NCBI RefSeq assembly: GCF_017591425.1
Contig: NW_024466413.1
Span: 2,046,001-2,110,000 of the forward strand
Length of the DNA: 64,000 bases
Reading direction: 5' to 3'
From: Ochotona curzoniae
Lineage: Eukaryota > Chordata > Mammalia > Lagomorpha > Ochotonidae
A model generated the notes under the pieces. That model was not told the DNA's origin and did no database searches. It was given only the letters and a program-made list of their open reading frames with translations. Shown piece after piece: positions 58,760-64,000 of the stretch. Position numbers and translations under genes: made by a program. The first letter of the stretch is position 1; each line of letters starts with the position of its first letter.

Positions 58760-59305
58760 GATACAGTTCTGGCTAATGCACCTGAGGAAGTAGTGGAAGA
58801 TGGCCCAAGTGTCTGGGTCCTGGATGAAACTTCCGACTTCCACCCACCCAGCTCAGCCCAGCTCAGCCCAGCTCAGCCCAGCCCAGCCCAGCTCAGCCCA
58901 GCTCAGCCCAGCTCAGCCCAGCTCAGCCCAGCTCAGCCCAGCCCAGCCCAGCTCAGCCCAGCCCAGCCCAGCCCAGCCCAGCTCAGTCCAGCTCAGCCCA
59001 GCCCAGCCCTGCCCAGCTCAGCCCAGCCCAGCCCAGCCCAGCCCAGCTCAGCCCAGCTCAGCCCAGCCCAGCCCAGCCCAGCCCAGCCCAGCCCAGCCCA
59101 GCCCAGCCCAGCCCAGCTCAGCCCAGCTCAGCCCAGCCCAGCCCAGCCCAGCTCAGCCCAGCCCAGCTCAGCCCAGCTCAGCCCAGCCCAGCCCAGCCCA
59201 GCCCAGCCCAGCCCAGCTCAGCCCAGCCCTGGCTGTTGCAACCATCTGAATAGAAGACCAGTGAACGGACAGTCTCCTTCTCTCTCTCGCTAAAACTTCT
59301 GCCTC
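58760..59305 (+). mobile_element. Old CSINE interrupted by an expanded CAGCY array
   Basis: The left part 'ctaatgcacctgaggaagtagtggaagatggcccaagtgtctgggtcc', then 'cttccgacttccacccaccc', is the C-repeat body. The right part 'cagccctggctgttgcaaccatc', 'agaccagtgaacgg' and 'tctctctcgct' is its continuation. Between them the SINE's own CCCAGCC stretch has grown into the pentamer array at 58849-59229. The SINE therefore explains where the array came from. Confidence 0.88.
58849..59229. repeat. (CAGCC/CAGCT)n pentamer array, about 76 units
   Basis: All units are five bases, a mixture of CAGCC and CAGCT with one CAGTC near 58984 and one CCTGC variant near 59007. Early units alternate CAGCT-CAGCC in 10-bp pairs; later parts are longer runs of CAGCC. 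On the minus strand this reads GGGCT/GAGCT with GGG runs two bases apart. The plus-strand frames give SPAQP-type repeats of no biological meaning. Confidence 0.98.
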
Positions 59306-60430
59306 ATGAATTAATCATTGTAAAATTTACCAGCGATAACTTTCGGCCATTTCAGTGATAACACTAGTGTTTCTATAGTTCTAAAATATACACAAATGAG
59401 GATTCCTGATTTCAAACCCAGCCTTTTATTTGCTTTACAACAGCTTTCTGTGTTCTAATAAAGAAAAACAAGGGTGTAAGAGCCAAATTTAACCGTGACT
59501 GTAGCTGTTTGAAGTATTTCACAGAGTCGATTTCTTTGAAAATGTTGATGTTGGACAATTCGAACTCCCGAAGACACTATCATTATAGAAATCATGATTC
59601 CTATGCAGGTGCATTGTGGACTGTGCTGTAGGTTTCTTTTTATTTTTATTTAGCTGACGTTTTATTCCCAAATGAGTTATGGGTGAAAAAAAATCAGTTT
59701 TCAGAGATTTTCTGAAATTGAAATTTACAGGAAGATTATAGGCCATTTTCACACGGAAAGAAAATAAAATTAACTCTCCAGTTGAAGAAAAAGAGTCAGA
59801 TGCTGTATTCTGTAATTGAAGGTTAAAGTGTTTCTTTGGAAAAGCAAAAAAACTTCAGCTGTGCATCTCAGATTTCATGGAGCATTGTTCACTCTCCGGT
59901 AATCAAAGTCCATCTGCACTAACTTGCGTAAAATACACAGTGTGAATGAGTTTTGCTTGGACTGGATCTGGTCTACCTGCCCTGTTTCACACATAAACTC
60001 TAAACCCCCTGATAAATTAAGCAATGTTCTCAAGATCCCCTATCTAACAACTGGCAGGTACAGCGTAAGAAATGAAACTGGGTAGAACATGACCAGTGTT
60101 CCTTCCAGCAGAACTGGAAATGTCTACTTCAACATACTTTGTTTGGGGATTTTAATGTGTTTGAAATTGCTTGCTTTCTTTTGAGAATAAGGCACGTGAC
60201 TGACAGCTGGATGTGCCTCCTGCTGGAGCCAAGCTTTACAGATGAAGGAGGGAAAGGTGTGCTAGATTTAAAGAATCTTTGCTGTACCAGCATAGGTAGC
60301 CTTGTTTACGTAACAAGATAAAGTGTTTCAGCTCCCCTGATCCTCAGAACAAAGTCATCAATGATCGTATTTCTCAGAGTTTAGATAGGGTAACTTTGAT
60401 TACGTGTAAATTCCCAATATGAATGAACTA
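59306..60430. other. No gene recognised; possible MIR remnant
   Basis: Unique-looking, AT-rich. Positions 59985-60095 ('attaagcaatgttctcaagatcccc', 'aacaactggcaggtacagcgtaagaaatgaaactggg') resemble an antisense MIR core at low similarity. No exon recognised. Confidence 0.45.
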
Positions 60431-61080
60431 GGTTAGATTTCCTCCTTGGTCTCAGTAGCCTCAACTCCTGGCTCACCAATCTCCACCTCCTGTGATATCC
60501 TGCTGAGGCGGCACTGTTGTCTCTGCAAACTTTCTCCCACTTCTGGTTGGAACAGGTCCCAGGATAAGGGAGACACCAGGTGTCCCATTCAGCTAGGTTG
60601 TTGGTGGTGTTGGTCTTGCCGAAACCTGTTGGTCATTAGGTCTGGGTGCCCCTACAATGGCACAGTCAGTATTAGTTTCCTGTGGGACCAGTGCAATCCA
60701 CTGAACTCTGTGAGTTTTCGTGAGTTTAGCACATGCGCAGTTCACTGTTGTCCTTTGCAGTCCTAAGCTTTTGCCAGGACTGTACAAAATGGTGCCAGAC
60801 GTGCCACTGCTAGAGTTCTTGATCTGCTGTCCGTCAGGTCTGAGGGCTACCCTGACTTGTCTTGGGTGGAACCTGTAGAATGTCGCGTTGCTGTAGCACA
60901 GACATGGAGCAACGTAAGGACCCGATCCGATGAAGCTTTCTATTATACTGCCCTGAGTTACTGTGAGAACAGGAAGCAGCTGGGAGGGAACGATTGGAGA
61001 AAGTGAGAAGAGGATCTCGGAGTTCAATGGGAAATCCTGTGACGTGGAAGTCATGCTCTTTCTTCCATCTTCACCAATGA
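60430..61080 (-). other. Unclassified GC-richer segment with a 153-codon minus-strand frame
   Basis: The minus-strand frame 61054-60593 (153 codons) is one of the longest here not explained by simple repeats. Its translation is rich in serine, threonine, proline and glutamine with no domain, transmembrane run or motif that I recognise. CpG content is higher than in the flanks. It may be part of an interspersed element (LTR or L1 5' region) rather than a gene; there is no splice, promoter or polyadenylation context to support an exon. Confidence 0.35.
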
Positions 61081-61329
61081 ATCACGACAAAGTTCAGCTT
61101 TCCTAAAAGAAACAGCCTGGCGGTGTTGAAACTACCACCAAGTGTTGAGAGCCCCAGTATGTGCATGTTGACACAATGCAACTTTTACTGTGCCTACTTT
61201 CCAGAGATCTGTATTTTTCATTTCTAGGCGAATAATTCACTCTCTACTCCTTTATGAATAATGCAATTGCAATATGATTCAAATGACATAAAGCATATCT
61301 TTCCTGAGTGTGAGAATTACTATCTTATT

Positions 61330-62010
61330 TCATAGATTTAATCTTGATATTGTATCCAACAAATCTTTTCCTCATTTGAAATCATACACAAAAATCCTGC
61401 TTTGTGTTTATTCTACGTTACCTCTGTAGTTGAATGATTTGTGTGTCGGAATGTGAGCCACTTAATTTTTGTATAGATTTATGGGTCAATATTCATTTTT
61501 TTGCTTGTGGATGATCAATTCATCCAGACACATCTTTGGAAAACACTATCCTTCTTCCAATTGGATTACCTTTGAACCCTCCTTTAAAATCGATTGATCT
61601 TATTTGTGAAAGTCTATTTCTGGACTGTCTGTTCTGGTCTGTTGATTTATATGTCCATGCTCTTGCCAGTCACAGGCTTTCTTGATTACTGTAGCGTGAG
61701 ACCCTTCTTGAAAGCAAGGAGTGGGAGTCCTTGACCCTTACTAGTTTTTTTCTAAACTATTTTATCTTTTTTTGTTCATTTCTCAAAATAAAACGGAATT
61801 TTTCCTGTTGTTTTCCAAGAATCATGTTGTTATTCATATTTGGAGTATAACTGATCTATAGATAACTGTTTGATAATTTAAAATCTCCAAACTATTCTTT
61901 TTTGTTTCAATTCCTTCTAGAAACATTCCTTCTAGTACATTTCTTCATTGAATCTCTTTGGATTTCTGTCATGACTGCAAAATCTTTCAGCCAAAGATTT
62001 TTTTCTCTAA
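61330..62010 (-). mobile_element. Old L1M ORF2 fragment, antisense
   Basis: 'agacacatctttggaaaacactatccttcttccaattgg', 'aaatcgattgatcttatttgtgaaagtctatttctggactgtc', 'ggtctgttgatttatatgtccatgctcttgccagtcac', 'gattactgtagcgtgag' and 'aggagtgggagtccttgac' is the well-known antisense order of old mammalian L1 ORF2. Many stops; ancient. Confidence 0.82.
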
Positions 62011-62159
62011 AAATTACATGAATTTTTGGTGTTTTTAGCAGCTTCCAAATAGCATTACTAATATTTATAAATACAATTGATTGTTGTGTATTTACTTTAA
62101 ATCATACTAAAATCATTTAGCTGTACTTTAAAAAAATATTGTTTATGATATTTAGATAG

Positions 62160-63175
62160 TTAATTAGGGTGGGAAGGGTTGAGGTTAGGGGAAGTAGGTG
62201 AAGCCATTATTTTCACATTTTTTTTTTCTTCTTCCTTTATCCAGGGATGTGGGGATACAAAAGGAGAAGCCACACCCAACCTCCCAACCGCCTCAGTACC
62301 CAGGGATGGGGAACGGCCACTTGACACCCACTCAGGGGCCCCAGTGTGGTTCATGCTCTGAGGGTTGTGCCTAAGTGATATGGATAGTTTTGAAATGCTG
62401 TTGACCTTGTTGATGTAAGGATAAAGAAATACTTCCAGGGTCCATTCACTGACATCATCCACAACAGAGTTTCCATTTGCCCGTGTAGTTGCTGCCAAAA
62501 CTTGAATAGGTGAGTTGACTAATTTGTTCTGTCCTCCTTGCTCTCCTATGGCACCAGATATCCTCTAAAGGCTCCAGAGGATTGCCATATCCTTCATGTG
62601 TATCTGGGCGTGCCATCCACTGCTCCATCTAAGCCACTGAAGAAACCCAGCTCTGACACATGCACTCTGCAGTCAGAACACAGATCCTGTGTTAGTCCCC
62701 ATGGTTGGTGCTCTGAGCCCCGTGGTTCAGTTGGGGGATCCCCAAAGAAACCTCTTCTGAAGTTATCCCAGACAGATTCTTGTGTGTGCTTGCCAGGACA
62801 GGGTCCTGCTCTGTCCATCACCCACATCAGCCTTTGCATACAATCCTAGCTGTGATTGCTGGTCAGCTCTGCTTCCAGCCCCATCTCTTAGCTAAACCAG
62901 TGGATGTTGTGACCCAGCCCAACTGTGCCCACCACACACTCGACCCTCTTGTGCACGAGTGGGAGCTGCAGCCCAGCTGGAATGACTCCCAGTAAGCCTC
63001 ACTATGCAGGTCACCAGCCCTGGTCCCTGCTTGCCAGTATGTGAAGCAGGTTGGTCCAGTCTATCCCACCTCCCATTCAGCCTAGCTTGACCCAATCGAC
63101 CCCACGATCCAACCCACACTCTTGCTGGTGCCACCACCTGTGTAGCCACACCTTCCATCTATTAGTCACTTTGAA
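62160..63175 (-). repeat. Composite repeat copy 3: tail plus diverged array
   Basis: Positions 62160-62560 correspond to the tail. 'ggatagttttgaaatgctgttgaccttgttgatg' and 'aagaaatacttccagggtcc' line up with 'catagttttgagaatttgttggctttgctg' and 'gaaaatctttccaaggtc' in copy 1. Positions 62590-63175 hold the array in the same orientation as copy 1, for example 'catgtgtatctgggcgtgcc' versus 'catgtgcatctggacatgc', and 'acacatgcactctgcagtcag' versus 'acacgcactctaaggtcat'. It lies between antisense L1M pieces. Confidence 0.65.
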
Positions 63176-63179
63176 GTTT

Positions 63180-63370
63180 CTGCAGAAGCTTGGGATTAGC
63201 CAGGCTGGGGACAGCATCAAAGACCTCAGCCTTGACCGCAGGTGGTAAGGACTTAGGTACATTGGCATAATCTACTGCCTCCTAAGGCATGTATTCACAG
63301 AAAGCTGGAGTAGAAGTGCAGCCAATCCTGAACTTGGGCTCTGTGGTATAGGATGTAGTCACTCAAGTGT
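63180..63370 (-). mobile_element. Old CSINE, antisense, partial
   Basis: 'gggattagccaggctggggacagc', 'aaggacttaggtacattggc', 'taatctactgcctcctaaggcatg', 'gaaagctggagtagaagtgcagccaatcctgaac' and 'ctgtggtataggatgtag' follow the antisense C-repeat from its middle to the head. The tail part is absent. Confidence 0.65.
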
Positions 63371-63529
63371 CATTGTAATTGTTGCTCCAAAATCACTCTC
63401 TTATGTTTTTGCTTTTTTCCTAGTGTTTTTATGGATTCTGTATGATTCTCTTGCCTTTATAATGTGGCAATTCAGTTTCATATTCCCTCTCAGTTCAGTC
63501 TGGCCGCATGTTTACCCATTTCATTGATT

Positions 63530-63865
63530 TACATTTGTATCTGTTTTAAATTAATTTTCATTTTGTTTTTTGTTTTTAAATCAATTTCAGTTTGCTTTCA
63601 TCCAAATTACTCACTTCCATTTGCTTCGGACTTTGTTTCAGTTTTCTGAAGTATAAAACAGATTATTGATTTGTGGCCTTTATTTTCATGTTCCAGCATA
63701 AGTATGTGATGCTATAAATTTTTCTTTGCGCCATTTTAGCTGCCTCCCAGAAATGTTGCTGCCTTGTCGTTTCACTCTCATACGCCTTGTAATTTCTCAT
63801 ATGACTTGCCTTTTAATATTTCTGTTCATATTTTTGTTGTTCATGTTATTTTTTTGTTTTTTATT
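63530..63865 (-). mobile_element. Old L1M ORF2 fragment, antisense
   Basis: 'ggcctttattttcatgttccagcataagtatgtgatgctataaatttttctttgcgcc', then 'agctgcctcccagaaatgttg', is the antisense ORF2 region (compare 'ggcatttagtgctataaacttccctc'). It lies further 5' in L1 than 61330-62010 and has the same orientation, so both may be remains of one element split by composite repeat copy 3 and a SINE. Confidence 0.7.
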
Positions 63866-63879
63866 CAGGGTACATGATC

Positions 63880-64000
63880 AGGATGGAGGGAAAGAAATAA
63901 TGGCAGAGAGAGCTGTTTTCTACTTCACTTCCCAAATTCTTTCAATAATCAAAATAGGATGGGCTGAAGCTGGTGGCCAAGCAGTCACTCTACCTCTGCC
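63880..64000 (-). mobile_element. Old CSINE, antisense, cut by the window end
   Basis: 'ggcagagagagctgttttctacttcacttcccaaattc' and 'aaaataggatgggctgaagctgg' match the A/G-rich and middle parts of an antisense C repeat. The head would lie beyond 64000. Confidence 0.6.

Noticed and set aside
58849..59229. Immunoglobulin S-mu switch region
   Set aside because: The minus-strand motif is similar, but the array is only about 380 bp, lies within a SINE and has no constant-region exons nearby.
58793..59293. Proline/serine/glutamine-rich ORFs of 149-166 codons resembling a low-complexity protein
   Set aside because: Translation of the CAGCY array inside a SINE; five-base units give the same peptide in every frame.

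Overview
This window looks like non-coding mammalian nuclear DNA, almost certainly from a lagomorph and probably a pika (Ochotona-like). The main evidence is about 26 copies or fragments of the tRNA-derived lagomorph C-type SINE (CSINE). Ten are the pika-like young form: a head beginning near GGGCCYGGCG, an internal box-B-like GTTCTAATCC, a TCTCTGTCTCTCCT stretch and an AATAAATCTTTAAAA tail. There are also many L1 pieces with lagomorph-type 3' ends. The species is inferred from remembered repeat families, not from a database search. I found no convincing host exon, processed pseudogene, tRNA, rRNA or CpG island. The longest open reading frame (209 codons, minus strand, 53130-53759) is the C-terminus of L1 ORF2, and most other long ORFs are SINEs, simple repeats or minisatellites read through.

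Layout. 1-2500: old L1 pieces in both orientations around a (GT)18 tract. 2.5-11.6 kb: mostly unique AT-rich DNA with one young SINE, an L1 3' end, a two-copy 75-bp tandem duplication and a C-rich tract. 11.6-13.7 kb: a SINE with perfect target-site duplications (TSDs), then an L1 whose 5' part is inverted (twin priming) between matching TSDs, then another SINE with a 16-bp TSD. 16.5-25.6 kb: five young and three old SINEs. 26.5-27.8 kb: a minus-strand L1 3' end. 30-40 kb: MIRs, old CSINEs and a 19-copy 21-bp minisatellite. 42.8-48.5 kb: rearranged L1 pieces, a GC-richer array-bearing repeat, and an L1 endonuclease-region fragment broken up by a probable solo LTR and a SINE. 49-53.7 kb: SINEs, a 240-bp pentanucleotide tract that switches from GGAAA to GGGAA, a second array-bearing repeat in the opposite orientation, and the L1 ORF2 C-terminus. 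54-64 kb: possible L2, old SINEs, a SINE whose centre has expanded into about 76 CAGCY pentamers, an old L1M, and a third array-bearing repeat.

The least ordinary content is that three-copy composite repeat (44.6-46.1 kb minus, 50.7-52.56 kb plus, 62.16-63.17 kb minus). Each copy has a diverged array of roughly 60-bp units joined on the same side to a conserved single-copy tail. I cannot name the family. A lagomorph L1 5' UTR with monomers, or an SVA-like composite, are the best guesses. No genes work together here; the window reads as intergenic or deep intronic DNA shaped by retrotransposition and tandem-repeat expansion.
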